This document shows positions 15,457-22,444 of a DNA stretch of 64,000 bases, piece after piece. The notes under the pieces were generated by a model, which made no database searches, was not told the DNA's origin, and worked only from the letters and a program-made list of their open reading frames with translations. The position numbers were made by a program, and so were the translations under genes. Origin of the DNA: Flavobacterium flevense (GTDB lineage Bacteria > Bacteroidota > Bacteroidia > Flavobacteriales > Flavobacteriaceae); assembly GCF_900142775.1 (NCBI RefSeq), contig NZ_FRCC01000009.1:114110-178109 (forward strand). The letters run 5' to 3'. How positions within the stretch are numbered: position 1 is the first letter of the stretch; each line of letters starts with the position of its first letter.

Positions 15457-16410
15457 ATGGAAAAATTCTTACTGTCAACCTATTTAATTAAAATTCAGAA
15501 CAAGTCAAAAAATGACCAAATATTAAGTAGATTTAATGAAACTGAAGATTTTTTTAATTATTTTCAAACTTATCTAAACGATATTTTTCAAAATATTGTA
15601 AAGACAAGTGATTCTAAAAATAGCGTACCATTACATTTAACGTTAGATACTTTACCAACTATTGACGATGAAAATCGTTCTATTTACGGTTACTTTTCGG
15701 CAGGTATTAGCGGTGAAGAATATAATGTATTGGATCCAGAAACTAGAGAAAGAGTTGCCGAAATTAAAAGAAATCATGCAGCTTTTAGAGAATTATTTTT
15801 CTATGTCAAAATATCAAAAAACAAGGATTATGCATCATTGATTTTACAAAGAAAATCAAAGTTTGGTATTAAAATGGTTTTGTTAAAAACTTTAAATAAT
15901 CATTTTAAGCAAAAAGGATATTTAGATAATTACATCTTCATCAATAATATTATTCACGGAAGAGTATATAGAAAAATGATGGATAATGGAAAATTAAAAA
16001 AAGTTGATTTAATAAAAAGAAGATTACCAAACTCGATAGAAGAATATTTTGAAAATGGAAATATTGATCAACAAATACCTGGAGTTCTGAAAACCTCAAT
16101 GGTTTCTAGTACTGGTTTACCGCAGAATTACAAAAATTTTGTAGATTATCTTTTTACACATCAAGACAAAGAACGAATTGAAATAGTTGATAATGAGTTT
16201 GATGAAGTTGAGTTTGAATTAGAATTGAATGGAAAGAAAAAAACTTTCTATGTAATGAATAAAAGCAGAATACAACCAGATATTGACGTAAGTTCAGAAT
16301 TAGAATATAATGAAAATGGAAGTGTGAAAATTGAATCACTAATCTCACAATCAGAGGAATTAATAAGAGATTTAATAGAATTGAGAATTAGCAATGATAC
16401 AACGAATTAA
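15457..16410 (+). CDS. Soluble protein of unknown function, first gene of a membrane-coupled pair
   Basis: A 317-aa protein with no signal peptide or membrane helix. I do not recognise the family with certainty. It is strand-rich in the middle (IYGYFSAGISG, ELFFYVKISKN, ASLILQRKSKFGIKM), followed by a helix and a segment ending LIKRRLPNSIEE. The start at 15457 is preferred over an in-frame ATG at 15391 because the latter codes for 22 residues across a small inverted repeat AGGTCTG / CAGACCT. Its stop overlaps the next gene by 17 bases, so the two are translationally coupled. A soluble protein coupled to a four-helix membrane protein resembles the layout of two-gene anti-phage systems such as Kiwa; that is an analogy of layout, not detected homology. 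Confidence 0.7.
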   Translation: MEKFLLSTYLIKIQNKSKNDQILSRFNETEDFFNYFQTYLNDIFQNIVKTSDSKNSVPLHLTLDTLPTIDDENRSIYGYFSAGISGEEYNVLDPETRERVAEIKRNHAAFRELFFYVKISKNKDYASLILQRKSKFGIKMVLLKTLNNHFKQKGYLDNYIFINNIIHGRVYRKMMDNGKLKKVDLIKRRLPNSIEEYFENGNIDQQIPGVLKTSMVSSTGLPQNYKNFVDYLFTHQDKERIEIVDNEFDEVEFELELNGKKKTFYVMNKSRIQPDIDVSSELEYNENGSVKIESLISQSEELIRDLIELRISNDTTN

Positions 16411-16942
16411 TATATACAGAATCGTAAAAGATCATTTAAAAACTTTACGAAGTTTAAACCAATCTTATAATTTTATAAATATTGGTGATTTTTTATTGTT
16501 TTTTATAATTCCAAGCGTAATCTCATTAACTCTAACTTTACTAAATTACAATTTCATTAATCAACTTGACAATTTAATTGCTTCAATCTCAATTTTGGGA
16601 GGATTCTTATTTAATTTATTAGCTATTATTTATAGTCAAATTGAAAACATAAAAATTGACGTTCAGAAACTAGGAGATAGTGATAAAAATAAAATTGAGA
16701 AACAAATTAAAAATAAATTCATAAATGAAATACATTCAAATATTTCATTTGCAATAATTTTATCAATCTTTTTAATATTATCACTTTTATCAATTACAAT
16801 TGATATTCCTGAATATAAATATAAAACAATCATAGAACACATATTTATATTCATAAATTATTTTCTTATGCAATTATTTACTCTAACACTATTAATGATA
16901 ATAAATAGAATATATATATTGTTTAAAAAGACAGCTGAATAA
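16394..16942 (+). CDS. Four-helix membrane protein, second gene of the pair
   Basis: A 182-aa protein with four strongly hydrophobic segments in two hairpins: about residues 32-50, 58-77, 117-134 and 147-172. A charged amphipathic stretch of about 30 residues joins them (KIDVQKLGDSDKNKIEKQIK). There is no signal peptide and the N-terminus is basic, suggesting an inner-membrane protein with cytosolic ends. The start codon lies inside the previous gene (17-base overlap). No family is recognised. A pore-forming or membrane-stress effector controlled by the soluble partner is one reading; a small channel or transporter subunit is another. The base composition is notably AT-rich. Confidence 0.75.
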   Translation: MIQRINIYRIVKDHLKTLRSLNQSYNFINIGDFLLFFIIPSVISLTLTLLNYNFINQLDNLIASISILGGFLFNLLAIIYSQIENIKIDVQKLGDSDKNKIEKQIKNKFINEIHSNISFAIILSIFLILSLLSITIDIPEYKYKTIIEHIFIFINYFLMQLFTLTLLMIINRIYILFKKTAE

Positions 16943-16949
16943 GTACTAT

Positions 16950-17081
16950 GCATAACACACGCTACAAGCAATTTGGGCATTAGGCTTAATGGAAAAATTA
17001 GTTTGTATTTGAAAGATTTAGCAAACCGGAAAAATAACGCTGATTTAATCCCAAACCCGCTGTAGTACAAGAACATTATGC
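16950..17081 (+). repeat. Cassette-type imperfect inverted repeat, copy 1
   Basis: Outer ends GCATAA / TTATGC and inner arms GCTACAAGCAATTTGGG (16961-16977) / CCCAAACCCGCTGTAG (17050-17065) make a 132-bp imperfect hairpin between two + strand genes. The left half is homologous to 19521-19567 and the right arm to 17667-17682. The shape and position resemble attC sites of integron gene cassettes, but canonical core heptamers are not clear. Confidence 0.6.
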
Positions 17082-17102
17082 GTCATTTAACCGGAAAACG
17101 AA

Positions 17103-17615
17103 ATGAAAAAAGGACTTTACATAATAATTTCAATTTTGTTTTTGAATTGTGATGGAATTTCAAAATCAGATAAACAGGATTTTGGAAAAGTAAAGATCAG
17201 TAATGAAATGTTTACTCAAAATTCTCCATTTGAAAACTTATTTATTTGTAAAGATAGTATCGAAGATTTTGATAATGGATATTCAAAAATTGAAATAAAT
17301 CAAGAGAATCTAAAAATATTAAACTCTAAAAATGATGGTTACGAATCCACGCAAATTGCAATTGAAATTGACAAAAACTTAAAAATTAATAATGTTGAAT
17401 ATTCGTATGGCGATGATGTGGAAGATGGATTAAAAACAGAATATGAAGTAATTGACGCTAAAATCAACATGGACAAAAATCCATTTGAACAAAATTCAAA
17501 ACAAATTACTGCGTGTTATTTATTAAGAATTAGAGAAACAAATATTCCAAGCGAATTTTGGAAACCCAAAAAAGTAACGGAATATTATTTCAAAGGCAAA
17601 ATTGAATGTAAATAA
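17103..17615 (+). CDS. Putative lipoprotein of unknown function
   Basis: A 170-aa protein that begins with a short lipoprotein signal: MKKGLYIIISILFLNC, with LFLNC as lipobox and Cys16 as the acylation site. The mature part is acidic and lysine-rich with no domain I recognise. It lies between two copies of the cassette-type repeat, alone in its interval, and shares no obvious function with its neighbours, as expected of a single-gene cassette. There is no evidence for surface export signals of the LES type. The AT-rich composition matches the rest of the island. Confidence 0.65.
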   Translation: MKKGLYIIISILFLNCDGISKSDKQDFGKVKISNEMFTQNSPFENLFICKDSIEDFDNGYSKIEINQENLKILNSKNDGYESTQIAIEIDKNLKINNVEYSYGDDVEDGLKTEYEVIDAKINMDKNPFEQNSKQITACYLLRIRETNIPSEFWKPKKVTEYYFKGKIECK

Positions 17616-17630
17616 CAGCCAGTAACATAA

Positions 17631-17690
17631 ATGTTATAATGGATGATTTGCAAATTTGAAGAAGTACCAAACCCGCTGTAGTTCCAAGAC
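17631..17690 (+). repeat. Cassette-type repeat, partial copy 2
   Basis: The right-hand arm CCAAACCCGCTGTAGT (17667-17682) is the same as in copy 1, followed by the similar CCAAGAC. The left arm is much shorter and includes AACATAAATGTT, a small palindrome. It lies right after the lipoprotein gene. Confidence 0.5.
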
Positions 17691-17734
17691 ATCCGTTTTA
17701 CTCAGAACACTAGAAATGAAAACCTTTAAAAGAA

Positions 17735-18340
17735 ATGAAAAAACTCATTTTATTACCATTATTACTGATTTGTGTAAATACATTTTCACAAACTAAAAGT
17801 AAAAAAGATACTTTCACTTTATTGGTTACTAAAGTACTCGGAGATTTAAACAAAGACAATTTAGAAGATAAGGTTGTAGTTACTCAGGATACTATTAATG
17901 AAAATGCTCCTTATAAACTTCAGATATTTTTTGCTCAACCCAACGGTCAATTTAAATTAATTGCAACTTCTACTAAAATAATTGCACCACAATACCCCAA
18001 TGGAAGAGATGGTTATCGCACGGGTGATGGATTTCTGGATGTTACAATTATTAAAGGAATAGTTAGTGTGAATTTTGGTTTACTAAGAGGGCATTTTGAA
18101 CATAAATTCAGATTCCAAAACGGAAACTTTGAATTAATTGGGTTTTCATCTGTATCATCTGATGGACAAGGGAAAATGTACACTACTGATTTTAATCTTT
18201 CTACCGGAATAAGAATTGAAAAAATAGAAAATTATGGTGAAGATGACGATGGAGTTTCAAGTAATATAAAAAAGAAAATACTCCTAAGACCTTTACCGAA
18301 AATTCAAGACGTTGAACCTTATGAAAACGAACTATACTAA
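17735..18340 (+). CDS. Secreted protein of unknown function with calcium-loop-like segment
   Basis: A 201-aa protein with a cleavable Sec signal (MKKLILLPLLLICVNTFSQ, cut after about residue 19). Near residue 34 it has GDLNKDNLEDKVVV, an aspartate-rich loop like those of FG-GAP/VCBS or EF-hand-like repeats, followed by a beta-rich region. Proteins of this type are common in Bacteroidota but I know of no assigned function. It stands alone between a repeat and a short antitoxin-like gene whose start overlaps its last 20 bases. Confidence 0.7.
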   Translation: MKKLILLPLLLICVNTFSQTKSKKDTFTLLVTKVLGDLNKDNLEDKVVVTQDTINENAPYKLQIFFAQPNGQFKLIATSTKIIAPQYPNGRDGYRTGDGFLDVTIIKGIVSVNFGLLRGHFEHKFRFQNGNFELIGFSSVSSDGQGKMYTTDFNLSTGIRIEKIENYGEDDDGVSSNIKKKILLRPLPKIQDVEPYENELY

Positions 18341-18491
18341 AAAGAGCGAATTGCCAAACACATTCGAGCAAGAAGAAACTAAAAAGAAGTCTCTAATTAA
18401 TGAACTTAAAGATGGTGAAAAAAGTGGTAAAATAAGCAACTTTGACCTTAATAAAAATCTTGAAATGGTAAAAGCTAATTTTGAAAAATAA
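18321..18491 (+). CDS. Short orphan ParD-like antitoxin fragment
   Basis: A 56-aa reading frame starting inside the end of the upstream gene, in another frame. Its C-terminal half, LINELKDGEKSGKISNFDL, matches the pattern of ParD antitoxins (hydrophobic-x2-L-x2-GE-x-SG-x4-FD), the part that wraps the ParE toxin. The N-terminal ribbon-helix-helix expected in an 80-aa ParD is missing, and no parE follows in the next 137 bases. It is either a solo neutralising peptide or the relic of a lost toxin-antitoxin pair. There is no clear promoter of its own. Confidence 0.5.
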   Translation: MKTNYTKKSELPNTFEQEETKKKSLINELKDGEKSGKISNFDLNKNLEMVKANFEK

Positions 18492-18585
18492 TACGTAATT
18501 GTATCGCAAAACGGACAAGTTTACTTCCATTCAATCTATTAAAAATACATTTAAAGTTAAATCGGTATTACATATTATGTTATTA

Positions 18586-18615
18586 TTGTATATTCGGTTA
18601 ATTAACGTAATTTTG
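18586..18615 (+). promoter_or_regulatory. Promoter of the HEPN-like pair
   Basis: TTG at 18586-18588 and the -7 box TAATTTTG at 18608-18615 are separated by 19 bases; the start codon follows 12 bases after the box. Confidence 0.6.
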
Positions 18616-18627
18616 TAAAAAATAATC

Positions 18628-19095
18628 ATGGCTACACTACAAAATATATTAGCACCTGCGAATTGGGAACTTACTTCTCCCACTGAACGCTTATATACAT
18701 CAGACCATGTTATTGACGCCTACTTAACAGGTAAAAACGAGGCATTAGAACAAACAGAAAAATTAATTATTGATAAATTAAAAACCAATATAAATAACTC
18801 TGGTTCTCATACCAATGAAATATTAAAATATTTAAAAAAACAAAAGTTTAATCCAATTGGAGCTTATTTAAAAATAAACTCATGGGATGATTTTTCTATT
18901 TTATTAATTTTACCTGAAAATGAATTTCTAAGTGATAAAATTTTTTCTGTTTACGATTATCTTACAAATTTGGAGGACAGTGTAAGTTCCGAATTTTATA
19001 AACTAAATATTAGTATCTACGATACTAATGGAGAGATTGATGATAATTGTATTAAAGCAGACGGTTTTAATTTGAAACACAAATCTTCAAAGTAA
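18628..19095 (+). CDS. Unknown protein paired with a HEPN-like gene
   Basis: A 155-aa soluble protein with helices in the first 70 residues and then alternating strands and helices (GAYLKINSWDDFSILLIL, then FYKLNISIYDTNG), ending with DGFNLKHK. It lacks the GSxxxxxSDxD nucleotidyltransferase motif, so it is not a recognisable MNT antitoxin, although an inactive nucleotidyltransferase-like fold is possible. Only three bases separate its stop from the next gene, which encodes a HEPN-like protein. The pair has its own promoter. A toxin-antitoxin or RNA-processing unit is the working idea; function is unknown. Confidence 0.55.
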   Translation: MATLQNILAPANWELTSPTERLYTSDHVIDAYLTGKNEALEQTEKLIIDKLKTNINNSGSHTNEILKYLKKQKFNPIGAYLKINSWDDFSILLILPENEFLSDKIFSVYDYLTNLEDSVSSEFYKLNISIYDTNGEIDDNCIKADGFNLKHKSSK

Positions 19096-19098
19096 AAC

Positions 19099-19482
19099 AT
19101 GAGTAAGGAACATGCGAAACATAATGAAGATGTTTGTGATTTTCTTATTTCCAATGGGAAATTTACTGATTGGATTGTTACTACTTCTTTTTATTCTGCG
19201 TTGCATTATGTACAACATGAAATTTTTCCTTTAACAGAAAACGGAACTACTTATCCACATTTTAATACTTATTATAATTCAGTATTAAAAAGTAGAAGAA
19301 TCTCTAAACATGAAGGCACAAAGCAACTTGTTAGAGTTCATATTCCAACTTGTTTTTCCTATTATAGATGGCTTTTGGATGCTTGTATGAATGCAAGATA
19401 TTCAAATTACATAGTGTCTCCCGCTAAAGCAAATCTTGCAAAAACAAATTTAGAAGAAATAAAAAAACATCTTAAAAAATAG
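19099..19482 (+). CDS. HEPN-like small helical protein
   Basis: A 127-aa, all-helical protein. WIVTTSFYSALHYVQ (residues 25-39) and the late YYRWLLDACMNARYS follow the pattern of prokaryotic HEPN-like proteins. A possible RNase motif RX4H is present at R66-H71 (RRISKH), although it lies earlier than in classic HEPN toxins. It is the second gene of a tightly spaced pair, in the accessory island next to a cassette-type repeat. RNase toxin activity is a plausible inference; an RNA-binding accessory role is the alternative. Confidence 0.6.
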   Translation: MSKEHAKHNEDVCDFLISNGKFTDWIVTTSFYSALHYVQHEIFPLTENGTTYPHFNTYYNSVLKSRRISKHEGTKQLVRVHIPTCFSYYRWLLDACMNARYSNYIVSPAKANLAKTNLEEIKKHLKK

Positions 19483-19520
19483 ATTTAAAAAACATCTTTG
19501 TTCATAATTGCGTATACTGC

Positions 19521-19630
19521 TAACTGCCACTACAACGGATTTAGGTATTTGACTTGATGGAAAGATTTTTTTGAATTTTAAAAATTAGTTTCTAGCCAAA
19601 ATATACACTACAATCCTACTCTTCATGCTG
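19521..19630 (+). repeat. Cassette-type repeat, copy 3
   Basis: Positions 19521-19567 align without gaps with 16953-16999, with about 34 of 47 bases the same by eye (shared blocks TAAC, CTACAA, ATTT, CTT, ATGGAAA). The right end (CCAAAATATACACTACAA) is a diverged match to the right arm of copy 1. It closes the accessory island before the helicase gene. Confidence 0.55.
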
Positions 19631-19655
19631 AAAACTTTTTAATTACCTTTGCCGC

Positions 19656-21005
19656 ATGAATAAGAAACAACATTCCAACAATATACTTTTAAATTTAGGC
19701 ATCGAAAGCCTGAATGAAATGCAGCAGGCAGCACAGGAAACCATCTTAAATGATAGTAATGTTTTGCTTTTATCGCCTACAGGTTCGGGGAAAACGCTCG
19801 CTTTTTTACTACCCGTTTTAGAAATGCTACAGCCGGAATTTCTTTCGGTGCAATGTTTAATCTTAGTTCCTTCGCGTGAATTAGGATTGCAAATTGAACA
19901 GGTTTGGAAAAAAATGGGAACTGATTACAAAGTAAATGTATGCTACGGTGGACATTCCCTTGAGACCGAAATTAAGAACTTAAGCAATCCGCCTGCCGTT
20001 TTAATAGGAACACCGGGAAGAATCGCAGATCATATCGAAAGAGGAACTTTCAGAGTAGATAAAATCCAGACATTGGTTTTAGATGAATTTGATAAATCGT
20101 TGCAACTGGGTTTCCACGAGCAAATGTCTTTTATTATTGGGAAATTATCTAAAGTAAACAAGCGTGTGCTGGTTTCAGCAACTTCAGATATTGATATTCC
20201 AAAATACACCCGTGTGGTGAACCCAACGATATTAGATTTTATTCCGGAGAATGAAGAAGCATCGAATCTTTCGACCCAATTAGTTATTTCTAAAGAAAAA
20301 GATAAACTCAATACGTTGTTTCAGTTGCTTTGTTCGTTGCAATCGGAATCGGCAATTGTTTTTTGCAACCACCGTGACGCTGCCGAACGCATTAGCGATA
20401 CTTTGAACGAAAAAGGAATTTATTCTACGTATTACCACGGCGGAATGGATCAGGAGGAACGTGAACGCGCCCTGATTCAGTTTCGAAACGGAAGTGTCAG
20501 CTATTTAATCACGACTGATTTAGCCGCCCGCGGACTCGATATTCCTGAAATGAATCACGTAATTCATTACCATTTACCGTTAAAAGAAGACGAATTCACC
20601 CATAGAAACGGACGTACAGCACGTATGACGGCTACGGGAACGGCTTATTTGATAGTACATGAATCGGAGAAAAAAATGGATTATGTAGATTATGAAAATA
20701 CTCCGGTTCTTTCGGTAGAAAACGCTAAATCGTTGCCAAAAGCGCCTCAATTCCAAACGATTTATATCAGTGGCGGAAAGAAAAATAAACTCAATAAAAT
20801 TGACATTGTAGGTTTCTTTTCCCAAAAAGGAAAACTGGAAAAAGGCGATTTAGGTTTGATAGAAGTAAAAGATTTTATTTCGTTTGCCGCAGTGAAATTC
20901 AGCAAAGTAAAAGATTTATTGCACAACATTCAGGACGAAAAAATGAAAGGCAAGAAATATAAAATCCAGGTCGCCCGAAATGTGATTAAAAAAGTAGAGG
21001 AGTAG
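19656..21005 (+). CDS. dbpA: DEAD-box-family RNA helicase, DbpA type
   Basis: A 449-aa helicase: Q-motif region at residues 10-25, Walker A SPTGSGKT (about 40-47), GTPGR, motif II DEFD in place of DEAD, motif III SAT, motif VI HRNGRTARM, and a C-terminal DbpA RNA-binding domain from about residue 370 (IYISGGKKNKLNKIDIVGF). DbpA binds 23S rRNA hairpin 92 and helps assemble the 50S subunit. The DEFD variant keeps both acidic residues. A -7 box TACCTTTG (19644-19651) ends only four bases before the ATG, so the transcript may be leaderless. The gene shows no link to the island upstream. Confidence 0.9.
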   Translation: MNKKQHSNNILLNLGIESLNEMQQAAQETILNDSNVLLLSPTGSGKTLAFLLPVLEMLQPEFLSVQCLILVPSRELGLQIEQVWKKMGTDYKVNVCYGGHSLETEIKNLSNPPAVLIGTPGRIADHIERGTFRVDKIQTLVLDEFDKSLQLGFHEQMSFIIGKLSKVNKRVLVSATSDIDIPKYTRVVNPTILDFIPENEEASNLSTQLVISKEKDKLNTLFQLLCSLQSESAIVFCNHRDAAERISDTLNEKGIYSTYYHGGMDQEERERALIQFRNGSVSYLITTDLAARGLDIPEMNHVIHYHLPLKEDEFTHRNGRTARMTATGTAYLIVHESEKKMDYVDYENTPVLSVENAKSLPKAPQFQTIYISGGKKNKLNKIDIVGFFSQKGKLEKGDLGLIEVKDFISFAAVKFSKVKDLLHNIQDEKMKGKKYKIQVARNVIKKVEE

Positions 21006-21076
21006 TTTTTTAGTACTTAGTCAATAGTCCTAAGTCCTTAGTTTTCTTTAGTACGGGAAACTCTTAATACAGTAAT

Positions 21077-21117
21077 AAAAAAACGTTAGCAGAAATAATG
21101 ATGCTAACGTTTTTTTT
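21077..21117. terminator. Bidirectional terminator between convergent genes
   Basis: AAAAACGTTAGCA pairs perfectly with TGCTAACGTTTTT; A-run on the left and T-run on the right, so it can serve both the helicase gene and the PhnA-domain gene on the other strand. Confidence 0.9.
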
Positions 21118-21157
21118 AAAATACTTTTTAATTAAGTACTAATGACTAAGTACTAAA

Positions 21158-21736
21158 CTAGATTTTCTTCACATATTGTGTAATGATAACAATCTGCTGA
21201 CCATCTACTTTTCCTTCAATATATTCGGCATTTTCGTGGTCTAAACGAATGTTTCTAACAGCAGTTCCCTGTTTAGCCACCATGCTGGAACCTTTTACTT
21301 TTAAGTCTTTGATTAAAACGACAGAATCTCCGTGTTCTAAAATTACGCCATTACTGTCGCGGTGAACAATTTTGTTTTCGTCATCTTCACCTTCGCCAGT
21401 TGCTTTTGCCCATTCCAGAACATCTTCGTCCAGATACATCATATCCAGTAATTCCTGAGGCCAGCCAGCACTACGCAAACGGCTCAACATTCTCCACGCT
21501 ACCACTTGCACCGGAGTGTGTTCGCTCCACATGCTGTCATTCAAACATCGCCAGTGGTTTAAATCTTCGTTACCCGGATTTTCTATTTGGTCCACGCAAA
21601 CAGAACAAGACATAATAGCTTCGTCAATTCCGCCTTTTTTAACAGGAAGCACTTCGTACACTTTTAGGTTTTCCGTTGCTCCGCAAAGTTCACATTTTGC
21701 ACCACTGCGTTTGTTTAATTCTCTGTCTATGCTCAT
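21158..21736 (-). CDS. PhnA-domain zinc-ribbon protein (YjdM-like)
   Basis: A 192-aa cytosolic protein. The N-terminal zinc ribbon has CELCGA (residues 15-20) and CSVC (about 44-47), and the C-terminal PhnA domain has the typical LEHGDSVVLIKDLKVKGSS and VAKQGTAVRNIRL. Between them is a helical middle segment of about 70 residues (HTPVQVVAWRMLSRL) that short PhnA proteins lack. The name PhnA came from phosphonate use in E. coli but the biochemical role of this family is not settled. It stands alone, flanked on both sides by degenerate TTAGTCC repeats. Confidence 0.88.
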   Translation of the reverse strand: MSIDRELNKRSGAKCELCGATENLKVYEVLPVKKGGIDEAIMSCSVCVDQIENPGNEDLNHWRCLNDSMWSEHTPVQVVAWRMLSRLRSAGWPQELLDMMYLDEDVLEWAKATGEGEDDENKIVHRDSNGVILEHGDSVVLIKDLKVKGSSMVAKQGTAVRNIRLDHENAEYIEGKVDGQQIVIITQYVKKI

Positions 21737-21775
21737 TTTATAATTGTTGTTTTTTTTTGGCGAAAGTACGGTTTT

Positions 21776-21880
21776 TAGTTATTAGTACCTAGTTTTTAGT
21801 ATCTAGTCCTTAGTTCTTAGTCCTTAGTTCTTAGTGCCTAGTCCATAGTGCCTAGTCCATAGTGCCTGGTCAGTAGTTTT
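21776..21880. repeat. Degenerate tandem repeat TTAGTNCYTAG
   Basis: About ten degenerate units (TAGTCCTTAGTTCT, TAGTGCCTAGTCCA) are followed by three copies of CACTTCC. Related TTAGTCC/AGTACTTAG units lie on the far side of the same gene at 21008-21050 and 21133-21157. Confidence 0.7.
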
Positions 21881-21939
21881 AAAGTAGTTTAGCAACTTCC
21901 CACTTCCCACTTCCCACTTCTGCCTTCTAACCTCTAACC

Positions 21940-22395
21940 TCACTTCACTCTTACCGCTTTCGGAACCAGCATTTCATATTCGCCACCATTTCTAAGCACA
22001 TCCCTTACAATACTCGAACTAATGTACGAAGTGCTGGCTGCAGTTAATAAAAATACGGTTTCTATTTTAGATAAATGTCGGTTAGTGTGTGCAATGGCTT
22101 TTTCGAATTCAAAATCGGCAGGATTACGCAAACCACGCAGAATGAAATTAGCACCAATTTTTTTACAAAGGTCAATCGTTAAGCCTTCGTAAGTAATCAC
22201 CGAAATTTTAGGTTCATTTTTGAAGGTTTCTTCGATAAATCGTTTTCTTTCTTCCAGAGGAAACATGTATTTTTTCTCGGCATTCACCCCAATGGCAATT
22301 ACGATTTCGTCAAATAAAGGAATTCCTCTTTTGATAATATCTTCGTGACCTAAGGTTATCGGGTCAAAAGATCCCGGAAATATGGCTTTTTTCAT
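21940..22395 (-). CDS. coaD: Phosphopantetheine adenylyltransferase
   Basis: A 151-aa cytosolic enzyme that converts 4'-phosphopantetheine and ATP to dephospho-CoA, the fourth step of CoA synthesis. It begins MKKAIFPGSFDPITLGHEDI, with the nucleotidyltransferase (T/H)xGH motif TLGH, and ends with the ISSSIVRDV motif in YISSSIVRDVLRNGG. The length is typical. The DUF421 gene lies about 50 bases upstream on the same strand and may share its transcript. Confidence 0.96.
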   Translation of the reverse strand: MKKAIFPGSFDPITLGHEDIIKRGIPLFDEIVIAIGVNAEKKYMFPLEERKRFIEETFKNEPKISVITYEGLTIDLCKKIGANFILRGLRNPADFEFEKAIAHTNRHLSKIETVFLLTAASTSYISSSIVRDVLRNGGEYEMLVPKAVRVK

Positions 22396-22444
22396 TTTTT
22401 TTGATATTCAGTTTTTAAAATAAAAGGAATTTACCGCTATAAAG

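Noticed and set aside
15457..16942. Identification of the pair as Kiwa (KwaA/KwaB)
   Set aside because: Gene order and sequence do not allow it by eye; only the soluble-plus-membrane layout is similar, so no family name was given.
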